A DNA stretch of 64,000 bases from Burkholderia sp. 4M9327F10. GTDB taxonomy: Bacteria > Pseudomonadota > Gammaproteobacteria > Burkholderiales > Burkholderiaceae. Under the pieces are notes generated by a model. The model was not told the DNA's origin. It searched no databases and saw only the letters and a list, made by a program, of their open reading frames with translations. Positions within the stretch are counted from its first letter, which is position 1. The number at the start of each line of letters is the position of its first letter. This document shows, piece by piece, positions 1-7,765 of this stretch. Made by a program: the position numbers and the translations under genes. The stretch covers positions 212,417 through 276,416 of the forward strand of contig NZ_SCNV01000004.1 in the NCBI RefSeq assembly GCF_005503145.1, written 5' to 3'.

Positions 1-24
1 TGCATGGCGCGACCGGGGCGTGGC

Positions 25-333
25 TCAACCGCGTTCCTGCACGCATACCCACGGCGATACGACCACTGCCCACAGGTCCGGGTCGCGCGCGGCGAAATCG
101 GCGGCGGTCTCGGCCTGAATGCGCTCGACGAGGCCTGCCGACAACCATTGCGTGACCTGCGCGGTATCGTCGCTGGCGATGGCTTCTGCGACGCTGACCA
201 GATCGAGGTCGCGTGCGACGTGCAGCAGGACGCCGCGGGCGAAGAAACGCTCGAGTTCCGGCCAACCGATTTTCGCGGTTTCCGCGAGCAGCGAGAGATA
301 AAGCGGACTATGGGCGGCGTCGTTCGAGGTCAT
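25..333 (-). CDS. DUF2288 family protein
   Basis: This 102-residue protein of unknown function matches the DUF2288 pattern as I know it: an N-terminal helix leading to 'ELERFFARG', a 'DLVSVAEAIA' segment, and a C-terminal 'DPDLWAVVVSPWVCVQERG'. The length is full for that family and there is no signal peptide or membrane segment, so it is probably cytoplasmic. The start is the first ATG of the open frame. It is divergent from the pentapeptide-repeat gene, with about 95 bases between the two starts that must hold both promoters. Family assignment is from motif memory; no biochemical role is known to me. Confidence 0.82.
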   Translation of the reverse strand: MTSNDAAHSPLYLSLLAETAKIGWPELERFFARGVLLHVARDLDLVSVAEAIASDDTAQVTQWLSAGLVERIQAETAADFAARDPDLWAVVVSPWVCVQERG

Positions 334-428
334 CGGCTAGCTGGGATTGCGAAAGGGCGGGCGTTACTATAAACCATCGCAGTTGGCCCGCCACGGCGGC
401 GCGCTCCGGCGCAACACAGGAATATTTC

Positions 429-1139
429 ATGTCGCTCAATTCTACGACGCCGGCTCCCGGCGTCCAGGTCGTCGCCGACGCCGCGCTCGCACGGGAAGAC
501 GTGCAGCAGTTGCTCGGCGCCCCCAGGCAAGCGCTGCGTTTCGAGGACTGCGACTTCGAGGGCGCGGATCTTTCGCGGCTCGATTTGCGCGGCGCCGAAT
601 TCCAGCGCTGCAATATCGTCGAGACGTCGTTCTTTGGCGCCAACCTGACGCACACACGCTGGCTGCGGTGTCGCGCGCGCCAGGCCGATTTCGCGTCGGC
701 GGATCTGGTCGATGCCGCCTTTCAGTCGAGCGATCTCAACAACACAAGCTGGCGCCGCGCCAAACTTGCTTCGGTGACCTACCAGGGGTGCAAGCTGACG
801 GGCGCACACTTCGAGGATTGCAGCACCCTGGGCCTGACGTTTGTCGAAACATTGCTGATTGGCGCGCATCTGCGCGGTCTGTCGTTTCGCAAGGCCACGC
901 TGCAGGCGCTCGACTTCTCCGATGCCGATCTGGCCGGCGCCGACTTCCGCGAGGCGGTATTCGAAGGCGGCAGCCTCAAGGACGCCAATCTGAAGGGCGC
1001 CCGTTTCGATGGCGCGGACCTGCGTCTTGCCGACCTGAGCGGCGTGCGTCTCGTGGATGCGGGTTTGTTTCGCGGCGCAACGATTTCGCATCAGCAGGCC
1101 GCCGTGCTGGTGATGGAACTGGGCTTGCGCGTGCTGTGA
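429..1139 (+). CDS. pentapeptide-repeat protein, Qnr-like
   Basis: This is a 236-residue protein built almost wholly of pentapeptide repeats of the A(D/N)LXX / A(D/N)FXX type from about residue 35 to 205, for example 'FEGADLSRLDLRGAEF' and 'LKDANLKGARFDGADL'. Such repeats fold as a right-handed quadrilateral beta-helix. After the repeats comes a short helical tail, 'ISHQQAAVLVMELGLRVL', which resembles the C-terminal dimerisation tail of Qnr proteins (for example QnrB '...NYQASLLMERLGIAVI'). Qnr and MfpA proteins mimic DNA and bind gyrase. Length is close to Qnr (about 214-218) with a slightly longer N-terminus. The ATG was chosen because the repeat-compatible protein begins there; upstream in-frame sequence is not protein-like. 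Gyrase protection is inference. Confidence 0.88.
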   Translation: MSLNSTTPAPGVQVVADAALAREDVQQLLGAPRQALRFEDCDFEGADLSRLDLRGAEFQRCNIVETSFFGANLTHTRWLRCRARQADFASADLVDAAFQSSDLNNTSWRRAKLASVTYQGCKLTGAHFEDCSTLGLTFVETLLIGAHLRGLSFRKATLQALDFSDADLAGADFREAVFEGGSLKDANLKGARFDGADLRLADLSGVRLVDAGLFRGATISHQQAAVLVMELGLRVL

Positions 1140-1597
1140 GCGAGATGGCACGAGCGGGCAAACGGCGCCCGCAAGGGCGCATCATTTGCCACTGCGTGCA
1201 ATTGCGTTTTGAATCCATCGGCAATGTGCAGCGCGACTCAAAACCCGATTTATTTCAACATATTTAACAGATAAAATGATCCGCACAACGCGAATTAATC
1301 AGAATCAACTGATGAATTGAATCCCGATGCCGATTCGCATTTTGAGATCGACGTCGCTGAAGGTGCGTTTTCGCACCAAGCCCGTCAGATTGTTCCGAAT
1401 GGAGAGGGTGGCGTTTTAAATTTAACAGTCTAATCTCAGATCGATTTGAGGAAGGTTCTTGGCGAATCGCGCGAAGCCAGCGTCGGAGCGCTGTCCGGCA
1501 AGGATGTGGCGCGCTTCGATTAGCGCTTCAAGGGAATCTGGCGAGAGCGCCGCGTGTTTCATTCGCCATTTTCTATTGACCTTTATCTCATTATCTT
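1140..1597. other. non-coding stretch, AT-richer than its surroundings
   Basis: No convincing gene is seen between the pentapeptide-repeat gene and the RNA candidate. The stretch has several A/T-rich runs (about 1250-1330 and 1418-1440), unlike the flanking coding DNA. One small perfect hairpin is visible at 1362-1377 (six-base arms, TTTT loop). It may be the 3' region of the upstream gene plus the promoter of the RNA candidate that follows. Confidence 0.4.
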
Positions 1598-1764
1598 CGG
1601 TTCACGGGATGCGTACTCCGTGCGCCGCATCACAGTTTTTGTGTAATTAACTGATGGTGAACGCGGGGTGGCGTGATAGATTCCGTTTTGGCGCATGGTG
1701 AACCGGTCCTTTACCGATATGCGCCGAACCCCCGTTAGCCCGGCCTTGGAGCCGGGCTTTTTTT
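1598..1764 (+). ncRNA. candidate structured small RNA or leader
   Basis: A region without a protein gene ends in a textbook Rho-independent terminator. Upstream, the 9-mer ATGGTGAAC occurs twice (1654-1662 and 1695-1703). Both copies can pair with GGTTCAC at 1599-1605; the second copy gives an 8-bp match with CGGTTCAC. A separate hairpin competes: GGCGCAT (1690-1696) with ATGCGCC (1719-1725), with inner CGGT/ACCG. Two mutually exclusive pairings plus a terminator suggest a regulatory RNA. No gene lies immediately downstream on this strand, so a free-standing small RNA is more likely than a riboswitch. I recognise no known RNA family; the 5' end is a guess. Confidence 0.4.
1738..1764 (+). terminator. 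Rho-independent terminator of the RNA candidate
   Basis: A perfect 7-bp GC stem, GCCCGGC/GCCGGGC, with a six-base loop is followed directly by seven T residues. This is a strong intrinsic terminator on the plus strand, about 600 bases after the nearest plus-strand protein gene. Confidence 0.85.
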
Positions 1765-1898
1765 GTTCAGGCAAGCCCGGAATTTGCATGCGGTGAAGTT
1801 TATTGCGCTTCAATTGAGATCGAATGCAAACTTTCGCGCAATGCGTTTGATGGTTAGAGCAGGCGGCGCCGCAAGCCAGGCCGCCTGCCGCATTGCCC

Positions 1899-2231
1899 TT
1901 ACTGCTTGCAGCGAACCACCATTGAGCGGTTCTTCACGTTGGCGCCGAACACACCGCCGATCGAACCGCCGGAGGTGGCGCCGTTGTCGACGTCCTTCGT
2001 GATCACCTCGTAGCCGTATGCACCGCAGACTTCACCGGCGCGCTTGTAACATTCGGCCCAGCTTTCGCTGGCGTCGCTACCGCTGCAATTGATCGCAAAG
2101 CCGGTATCGCCGTTAGGCAGGTAGGTCATTTTGGTCGAGCTGGCGCAGCCGCCGAGGCTCGCGAGCGCCACTGCGGCGAGGCCCGCCGCTATTGCCATGG
2201 CAGCGGCGTCTGGGGTCCGTCCACATTTCAT
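1899..2231 (-). CDS. small predicted lipoprotein, unknown function
   Basis: This is a 110-residue exported protein. A hydrophobic signal segment (about residues 10-27) ends in a lipobox-like 'LGGC', so Cys28 is the likely lipidation site. The mature part is Gly-rich with several Cys ('FAINCSGSD', 'AECYKRAGEVCGAYGYEVI', 'VVRCKQ') that may form disulfides. The start ATG was chosen over longer in-frame possibilities because a good Shine-Dalgarno (GAGGAG) lies just upstream and the signal peptide begins there. It sits downstream of the NlpD-like gene on the same strand, about 110 bases away. The pattern recalls small lipoproteins common in Burkholderia, but I do not recognise a function. Confidence 0.8.
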   Translation of the reverse strand: MKCGRTPDAAAMAIAAGLAAVALASLGGCASSTKMTYLPNGDTGFAINCSGSDASESWAECYKRAGEVCGAYGYEVITKDVDNGATSGGSIGGVFGANVKNRSMVVRCKQ

Positions 2232-2342
2232 CGGAGGCTCCTCACGGATTGGGGGCGGACACGGCCAGGCGGCGCCGTGTCCGGTTTCAGATGGAGCGTC
2301 GCGCGAAACCGGAGTTTTCGCACAGACTGCCATCACCCGCAA

Positions 2343-3068
2343 TTAACGTGCCGGTAGCGCGCGCGACGGATCGATCGAGCGGCCCTGGTAGCGCAACTCG
2401 AAGTGAAGCATGACGCGGTCCGTATCGGTGTCACCCATTTCGGCGATCTTCATGCCTTGGGTGACAGTCTGGCCTTCTTTAACCAGCAGCACCCGGTTGT
2501 GCGCGTACGCAGTCAGATAGTCGGCGTTGTGCTTGAGGATCAGCAGATTGCCGTAGCCGCGCAGGCCATTGCCGGCATACACCACCGTGCCGGCTGCGGC
2601 GGCCACCACGGGCGTGCCTGCGCTCGCGGCGATATCGATGCCTTTTGAATTCGAGCCGTCGAAGCGGCGGATCACCGTGCCGTCGGCGGGCCAGACGAGT
2701 GAGATCGATGATGCCGGCGCAGCACTCGGCGCCGAGTCGTCCGGCGTGCTGCGCGGCACCGGCGCGACGGCCGGGCCGCCGCCGCGGCTGCTGCGCTCGG
2801 CGCCGCCTGCCGACGCTGTCACGGGGGCCGAATTGCCGGGCGGCGCGACGCGCAGCACCTGACCGACCTCGATGCTGTTCGGATTCGACAGGTTGTTCCA
2901 GCGCACGATGTTCTGGACCGACTGCCGGTTGCTGCGGGCAATCTTCGACAAGGTGTCGCCCCGTTCGACGCGATAGAACCCCGGACCCACAGGCGCAGAC
3001 CCGCATGCGGCGAGCACTACCAACAACGACACGCACACGAGCCGTTTCATTCTTCTTGTTCCCAACAT
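2343..3068 (-). CDS. NlpD-like LysM / degenerate LytM lipoprotein
   Basis: This 241-residue lipoprotein has a signal with lipobox 'LAAC' near the N-terminus, a LysM peptidoglycan-binding domain ('YRVERGDTLSKIARSN'), a Pro/Ala/Ser linker, and a C-terminal M23/LytM domain. The LytM domain lacks the normal zinc ligands: the usual HxGxD is 'SKGIDIA' and HxH is 'MLHFELR'. This is the pattern of E. coli NlpD/EnvC, which activate cell-wall amidases rather than cut peptidoglycan. The 'RGYGNLLILKHN' and 'YAHN' segments are very NlpD-like. The start with GAGG upstream was chosen; a second ATG six codons later is possible. Unlike classical nlpD, no rpoS, surE or pcm is adjacent, so this may be a paralogue. 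Confidence 0.88.
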   Translation of the reverse strand: MLGTRRMKRLVCVSLLVVLAACGSAPVGPGFYRVERGDTLSKIARSNRQSVQNIVRWNNLSNPNSIEVGQVLRVAPPGNSAPVTASAGGAERSSRGGGPAVAPVPRSTPDDSAPSAAPASSISLVWPADGTVIRRFDGSNSKGIDIAASAGTPVVAAAAGTVVYAGNGLRGYGNLLILKHNADYLTAYAHNRVLLVKEGQTVTQGMKIAEMGDTDTDRVMLHFELRYQGRSIDPSRALPAR

Positions 3069-3259
3069 TGGACCTCGCAAAGCACTGCTGCGCGCCGATC
3101 CTGATCACGCAGCAGATTGGCAAAAAAACGTCCGATTCTAACGGTTTTGCAGCGCAGCACTCGAAACAGGACCGCGCCGCGTGAACTGCACGGGGCGCGC
3201 CACGCGCCACGAGCCGCGTCGCGCCGCGGCTTGCGCGGGCGGCTCGTGGCGGCGACGGA

Positions 3260-4183
3260 TCAGCGCAGCGCGGCGACGGCGATGCGCAACGCAGCGGTCT
3301 CGGTCCGGCCCGGTTCGAGCCAGCGCAGGCCAAGGCCGTTGTGGATCGCGTCGGGCAGCCCGAGCCAGGGTTCGACGCAGTAGAAATCCGACTCAGGCGC
3401 CTCGGTCCATGTCGTCACGGCGTACCAGGGCACCGAGCCGGGCCGATCCAGGTCGAGTGTGATCGAGCGGTTCAGACCGGGCGCGATCAGGCGGACCGGA
3501 CTGTTCTGCGCATCCGCGCTATCGGTTAAGCAGTGGAAGCAATCGAGAATGCGTGCCTCATCGAGCGTGTAGCGCGCCGCGCTAGGCTCGGCGGCGCTGA
3601 TCGAGCCGTCGGCCTGCTGATACCGGCCCTCGGTGGGCGGCAACTCCAGCACGGTTTGGCCGCGCTGTGTGTGCGGCAGCGAGAAGTAGAAGTGATGGCC
3701 GGCGTAGTAGGGCAGCGCCGCCGTCCCGGTGTTGGCGGTGGTGAGTTCTACGTCGAGCGTGTGGTCGTCTACGAGCCGGTAGACGGCCTCGAAGCGAAAA
3801 CCGAACGGGTAGAGGCTACGGGTGGCCTCGCTATCGGTAAGCGTCATGCGGACCGTCGGGCCACCTGCAGCGGGCTCGACGCTGGCCGCAAACGCCAGGT
3901 CGCGGGCAAAGCCGTGCATTGGCAGGTCGCGCACGGTGCCGGCGGCGTCGCGCCAGCGGCCAATCTGGCCGTCGACGCGGTGGCGCCCGAGAAACGGAAA
4001 CAGCAGCGGATTGCCGCCGCGGATTTTTGCCGGATGGCTCCAGTCGGCGACCTCGGGCCAGTAGATGACCGGCTGGCCGTCGATATGCCACGACAGCAGA
4101 CGCCCGCCGGCTTGCGGGGCGAAGCGCAGCAGCGAAGCGCCGTGAGTAATTTCGATGATGTCCTGATGCTGGAATTGGGCCAT
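3260..4183 (-). CDS. aldose 1-epimerase family protein
   Basis: This 307-residue protein belongs to the galactose-mutarotase-like (GalM/YeaD) superfamily, which interconverts anomers of sugars or binds hexose phosphates. Visible family motifs are 'GGNPLLFPFLGRH' in the N-terminal third, 'MHGFARD' (catalytic-His region), 'YYAGHHFYFSLP', and the C-terminal 'DFYCVEPWLGLPDA' containing the conserved acidic residue. There is no signal peptide, so it is cytoplasmic. Its sugar specificity cannot be read from the sequence. It is a single-gene unit on the minus strand, divergent from the small membrane protein gene about 200 bases away. Confidence 0.88.
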   Translation of the reverse strand: MAQFQHQDIIEITHGASLLRFAPQAGGRLLSWHIDGQPVIYWPEVADWSHPAKIRGGNPLLFPFLGRHRVDGQIGRWRDAAGTVRDLPMHGFARDLAFAASVEPAAGGPTVRMTLTDSEATRSLYPFGFRFEAVYRLVDDHTLDVELTTANTGTAALPYYAGHHFYFSLPHTQRGQTVLELPPTEGRYQQADGSISAAEPSAARYTLDEARILDCFHCLTDSADAQNSPVRLIAPGLNRSITLDLDRPGSVPWYAVTTWTEAPESDFYCVEPWLGLPDAIHNGLGLRWLEPGRTETAALRIAVAALR

Positions 4184-4386
4184 GGTGGACGTCTGGTGGG
4201 TAGCGGTTCAGTCAAAGGGTTTCGCGCTCCGCGCAGCGGTGGCGCGAGGCCGATTTTGCGCTGCTTTGGCCTACGGGGAAACCCTTCCCGGGCAATTACG
4301 GGTTCGCGCGACCGGTAAGCTTGACGATAATCGCCGAACTGCCCGGTCAATCCAGCCGCCGGGCGCGACTGGATTCCGGAGGCGCA

Positions 4387-4473
4387 ATGGATCTCGCAAT
4401 GGCAATGGGCATGGCCCTGTTCGGCATGTTTGCCGGCAGCACGGTGTATTTCTTCTACAAGCTCGACCGCTGA
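4387..4473 (+). CDS. 28-residue single-pass membrane protein
   Basis: This very short gene encodes a Met/Gly/Ala-rich hydrophobic helix (residues about 3-24) followed by 'YKLDR'. The start has an excellent Shine-Dalgarno: GGAGG five bases before the ATG. The architecture, one membrane helix with a short charged cytoplasmic tail, is typical of bacterial small membrane proteins that modulate a larger complex. I recognise no family (not CydX, KdpF or CcoQ by eye). It stands alone between the divergent epimerase gene and uppP, which has its own promoter. Confidence 0.6.
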   Translation: MDLAMAMGMALFGMFAGSTVYFFYKLDR

Positions 4474-4694
4474 GCGCTCACGTCTGCTCACGTCTGGATA
4501 CCGTGCCGCACGGCTCGCGGCAAACCGGACGCACCCCGTTTTCTCTCCTCGCACCGGCTGGCCGCCCGGGCGGCTTCCAGCGGCCCCTGCATGGGCAGCC
4601 CGCAAACGACGCATCGAATGGATTGCAGTGGCGTAACAACCGTTTCGAGTTGTGACGCAACGCGTCAAAATTTTCCCAAATGCGGTTCAAAAGC

Positions 4695-4723
4695 TTGGCG
4701 CTGACATAGCGGCCAGGCATAAT
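4695..4723 (+). promoter_or_regulatory. sigma70-type promoter for uppP
   Basis: TTGGCG (4695-4700) and CATAAT (4718-4723) are separated by exactly 17 bases, about 80 bases before the uppP start. Both boxes match the sigma70 consensus at four or five of six positions. The remaining bases between the small membrane gene and uppP show no other gene. Confidence 0.55.
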
Positions 4724-4800
4724 CGGTGCGCTTCCAGGCGCCGGTTCCTGTGGTCCGGCGTGCTCCTCCTCGATTGCTTATTCATAAAAAGGACCGCCGC

Positions 4801-5631
4801 GTGAGCTTGTCGTTTCTGATTTTTCTGAGCGTGCTGCAGGGCGTCACGGAACTGTTTCCGGTCAGCAGCCTGGGTCATACGCTGCTCGTGCCGGCGCTGT
4901 TCGGCATGCATATCGACGCCCATGCGCCGCAACTACTGCCGTTCCTCGTCGCGCTGCACCTGGGCACCGCGCTTGCGCTGCTGTGGTACTTCCGCGCTCG
5001 CTGGGTCGCGCTGATCAGCGGCTTTTTCGCCTCGCTCGGCGGGCGCCGTAACGACGATGGACACATGATGTGGGCGTTGATCATCGGCACGATTCCGGCC
5101 GGGCTAGTCGGCCTCGTGCTCGAAAAGCGCCTCGAGCGGTTGTTCCACGATCTGCGCATCGTGGCGCTCGCACTGATCGTCAATGGGGTGCTGCTGTGGC
5201 TCGGCGACCGTCTGCAGCGTTCACGCGCGCATCAGCAGCCGGAAAAGCTGACGTTCCGTCAGGCGTTTTTTGTCGGCCTGGCGCAGATCGGCGCGCTGAT
5301 TCCAGGCTTTTCGCGCAGCGGTCTGACGATGATCGCCGGCAATGCCGCGGGGCTGACGGCGGAGAAGGCGGCGGAATTCTCGTTTCTGCTCGGCACGCCG
5401 ATCATTTTCGCTGCAGGCGTGCTTGAGCTGCCGAAGCTGTTTCACGCACCGGGTCAGCTTGGCGACGCGTTGCTGGGCGGCGTGTTGACGGCTATCGCGG
5501 CTTATCTGAGCGTGCGTTTCCTGATGCGCTATTTTGAAGGCCGCGGGCGCCTCGCGAGTTTCGGCGTGTACTGCGTGATCGCCGGGATCGTGTGTCTCGG
5601 CTGGTTCATGCTGCACGCACAGCCCGTCTGA
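4801..5631 (+). CDS. uppP: undecaprenyl-diphosphatase
   Basis: This 276-residue polytopic inner-membrane enzyme dephosphorylates undecaprenyl pyrophosphate to recycle the lipid carrier for peptidoglycan and other wall polymers (the BacA/UppP family, linked to bacitracin tolerance). Both family signatures are present: '[13 protein letters not shown]' near the N-terminus (residues about 13-25) and '[10 protein letters not shown]' in the second half (the PGxSRSxxT motif). The GTG start was chosen because AAGGA lies nine bases upstream and the protein then begins right at the first membrane segment; an upstream ATG would add a non-family leader. It is monocistronic with its own promoter, followed by tRNA-Arg. 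Confidence 0.94.
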   Translation: MSLSFLIFLSVLQGVTELFPVSSLGHTLLVPALFGMHIDAHAPQLLPFLVALHLGTALALLWYFRARWVALISGFFASLGGRRNDDGHMMWALIIGTIPAGLVGLVLEKRLERLFHDLRIVALALIVNGVLLWLGDRLQRSRAHQQPEKLTFRQAFFVGLAQIGALIPGFSRSGLTMIAGNAAGLTAEKAAEFSFLLGTPIIFAAGVLELPKLFHAPGQLGDALLGGVLTAIAAYLSVRFLMRYFEGRGRLASFGVYCVIAGIVCLGWFMLHAQPV

Positions 5632-5879
5632 GCGCGCCGCGCCAGGGGCGGCATCATGTCAGTCCGCGCCTGGCGGCACGCCAGGTTCGGTTATAATCCG
5701 GCCCCTGCCTTGCCTGTAACGTTCGTTGCGCGGGCGTGATCGGGCCGGTCGGTTAAAATTCCAGTTTCGCCTCCCGATAGTTCGACAGATGGAACACGGG
5801 TCCGCTAAAAACCTGAAATCAGGGTGTTCACCACAGGTGATGTGAGCCGCACGTTAAGCTAACATCACTGCGCATCATG

Positions 5880-5956
5880 GCGGCAGTAGCTCAGCTGGAT
5901 AGAGCATCGGCCTTCTAAGCCGAGGGGCGGGGGTTCGAGTCCCTCCTGCCGCGCCA
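5880..5956 (+). tRNA. tRNA-Arg (anticodon UCU)
   Basis: This is a complete 77-base tRNA. Acceptor GCGGCAG (5880-5886) pairs with CTGCCGC (5946-5952), followed by G and an encoded CCA. A D-arm, an anticodon stem TCGGC/GCCGA with loop CTTCTAA (anticodon TCT, reading AGA) and a T-arm with GTTCGAG are all visible. A perfect TATAAT about 185 bases upstream (5692-5697) could be the -10 of its promoter, though the matching -35 is poor. The following LysR gene runs antisense into the 3' half of this tRNA. Confidence 0.96.
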
Positions 5957-6847
5957 GTTTGACAGATGTTCAACAGCGTAATCGATAAACGAGCGCGTCT
6001 TCGTTGGCAGATATTGACGGTTCGGATAGACAAGCGAAACCTTGAATTCGTCGCCTTCAATGGAATAGGCCGGCAGGACCCGTTTCAGCGTACCGTCTTC
6101 GAGATCGCCGGCCGCCATAACCGACGGCAGCATGGCGATGCCCATGCCCGCAAGCGCGGCAAACCGCACCATCATGGCGCTGTTGACCACGTAGACGGGT
6201 TGGAGCCTTACCACTTCGGAACCCGCAGGGCCCGTGAAATGCCACCTCGAACCATGTTGTTCGCGCGACAGGCCAATGAGCGCATGTTGAGCGAGTTGCT
6301 CCAGGTTGACGGGCGCTTCATGATCGGCGAGGTATCCGGGGGCCGCGCACAGCACCATGGAATGGGTGGCAAGCGATTGCGCAACCATTTCGTTGCCCGG
6401 GTTCGCCAAGCCGCTAATGAGCCCGACGTCGTAGCCGACCTCGAACCGCTCCACAGGGTCCTCGATCAGCGTCAGAATGATGTTGACGCGCGGATGAAGC
6501 CGCCGGAAGCCGTCCAGCAGGGGCGTCAACGATGTCAAGGCAAGAGTGCTGGATGCGATAAGCCTGAGTGTTCCGCCCGGTTCCGCGCTTGCGTCTACAA
6601 CTGAGCGGTCCAGACGGTCAAGTTCCCCGAGCAGATAGCGGCAGCTAGCCAGATAGTGCGATCCCACCTTGGTGAGCGCCACATTGCGGGTGTTGCGATC
6701 GAGAAGCCGAGTGTGCAGGTGGTCCTCGAGCGCAGCGATTAGCCGGGTGATTAGCGCGTTGGATACATTGAGTTGCCGTGCTGCGCCGCGGAAGCTGCCA
6801 AGTTCAGCCACACTGACAAACACGCGTATTGCAAGGATCTGGTTCAT
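5915..6847 (-). CDS. LysR-family transcriptional regulator
   Basis: This 310-residue LysR-type regulator has an N-terminal winged HTH ('SFRGAARQLNVSNALITRLI', residues about 20-40) and a substrate-binding effector domain over residues 90-295. The second of two adjacent ATGs was chosen because AAGGA is then six bases upstream. The effector domain appears complete up to 'FIDYAVEHLSN'. The last 14 codons ('WRGRRDSNPRPSA' and stop) are simply the antisense of tRNA-Arg, so the tRNA supplies the stop codon. It is 67 bases downstream of, and co-directional with, the acyl-CoA cassette, and is the likely local regulator of it; the inducer is unknown. Confidence 0.9.
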   Translation of the reverse strand: MNQILAIRVFVSVAELGSFRGAARQLNVSNALITRLIAALEDHLHTRLLDRNTRNVALTKVGSHYLASCRYLLGELDRLDRSVVDASAEPGGTLRLIASSTLALTSLTPLLDGFRRLHPRVNIILTLIEDPVERFEVGYDVGLISGLANPGNEMVAQSLATHSMVLCAAPGYLADHEAPVNLEQLAQHALIGLSREQHGSRWHFTGPAGSEVVRLQPVYVVNSAMMVRFAALAGMGIAMLPSVMAAGDLEDGTLKRVLPAYSIEGDEFKVSLVYPNRQYLPTKTRSFIDYAVEHLSNWRGRRDSNPRPSA

Positions 6848-6914
6848 TGGCATTCCTTAGTAATCCGCGGCCTTGACCGGATGGCATTCCACGAGGTCTG
6901 CCGGTGTCCCCGGT

Positions 6915-7739
6915 TTATTGCAGATTCCCGGCCACAGCAATGGTTTGACCGGTAATGTAGTTCGACTCGGGCGAACAGAACAGATACACGCCACCGGCTG
7001 CCTCTTCCGGTGTGCCGCCTCGCCCAAGCGGATTGCGCTGCGCGTGTGTCTTTAGCATTTCAGGGTTCAGACCCACACGAATATCACGCCCCTCGATCTT
7101 CACCGTCGCACCCGCATTGGCGTCTGCCGAAGTCATACGCGTATGAATCAGGCCGAACGCCACGCAGTTCACGTTGACGTTCAAGCGCCCCCATTCGCGG
7201 GCCATGGCGCGCGTCATGCCGATCACACCAGCCTTCGCCGACGAGTAGTTGATCTGGCCGGCGTTGCCGTTCAACGCCGAGACCGACGAGATATTGACGA
7301 TCTTGCGATAAATCTCGCGGCCGGCTTCCTTGTCGGCGGCATGAAGCGCCTTGACGTGTGGGTAGGCCGCGCGCAGGATGCGAAACGGTGCCGTCATATG
7401 ACAGTCGATGATTGCGTACCACTGCTCGTCGGTCATCTTCTGCACCACGTCGTCCCACGTGTAGCCCGCATTGTTGACGATGATGTCAATGCCTCGATAC
7501 GTGCTCATTGCCGTATTGATAAAGCGCTCGGCGAAGTCCGGTGCGCTGACGTTGCCGACGCATGCCACGGCGTCGACGCCCATCTTCTGCAAGGCTTCAA
7601 CCGTCTCGTGGGCAGGCTCGGCGTCCAGATCGTTGATCACCAGGCGCGCGCCCTCGCTAGCGAACTTCTCGGCGATTGCACGGCCAATCCCTCGTCCTGA
7701 GCCTGTGACCAGCGCGACTTTCCCGTCCAGCTTTCCCAT
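6915..7739 (-). CDS. SDR-family 3-hydroxyacyl-CoA dehydrogenase-like oxidoreductase
   Basis: This 274-residue short-chain dehydrogenase has a nucleotide-binding glycine motif 'TGSGRGIGRAIA' (residues about 12-22), 'NNAGYTWD', catalytic Ser in 'VNISSVSA', and the Tyr/Lys pair in 'INYSSAKAG'. The closest feel is FabG/HSD17B4-type enzymes that oxidise 3-hydroxyacyl-CoA with NAD(P). The start with AAGGAGAG upstream was chosen, nine codons inside the longest frame. It is the last biosynthetic gene of a tightly packed minus-strand operon (ligase, acyl-CoA dehydrogenase, thiolase, two MaoC proteins, SDR), 26 bases after the MaoC gene. In that context it probably does the third beta-oxidation step. 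Confidence 0.88.
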   Translation of the reverse strand: MGKLDGKVALVTGSGRGIGRAIAEKFASEGARLVINDLDAEPAHETVEALQKMGVDAVACVGNVSAPDFAERFINTAMSTYRGIDIIVNNAGYTWDDVVQKMTDEQWYAIIDCHMTAPFRILRAAYPHVKALHAADKEAGREIYRKIVNISSVSALNGNAGQINYSSAKAGVIGMTRAMAREWGRLNVNVNCVAFGLIHTRMTSADANAGATVKIEGRDIRVGLNPEMLKTHAQRNPLGRGGTPEEAAGGVYLFCSPESNYITGQTIAVAGNLQ

Positions 7740-7765
7740 GTTTCTCTCTCCTTGATTGATTTGCA

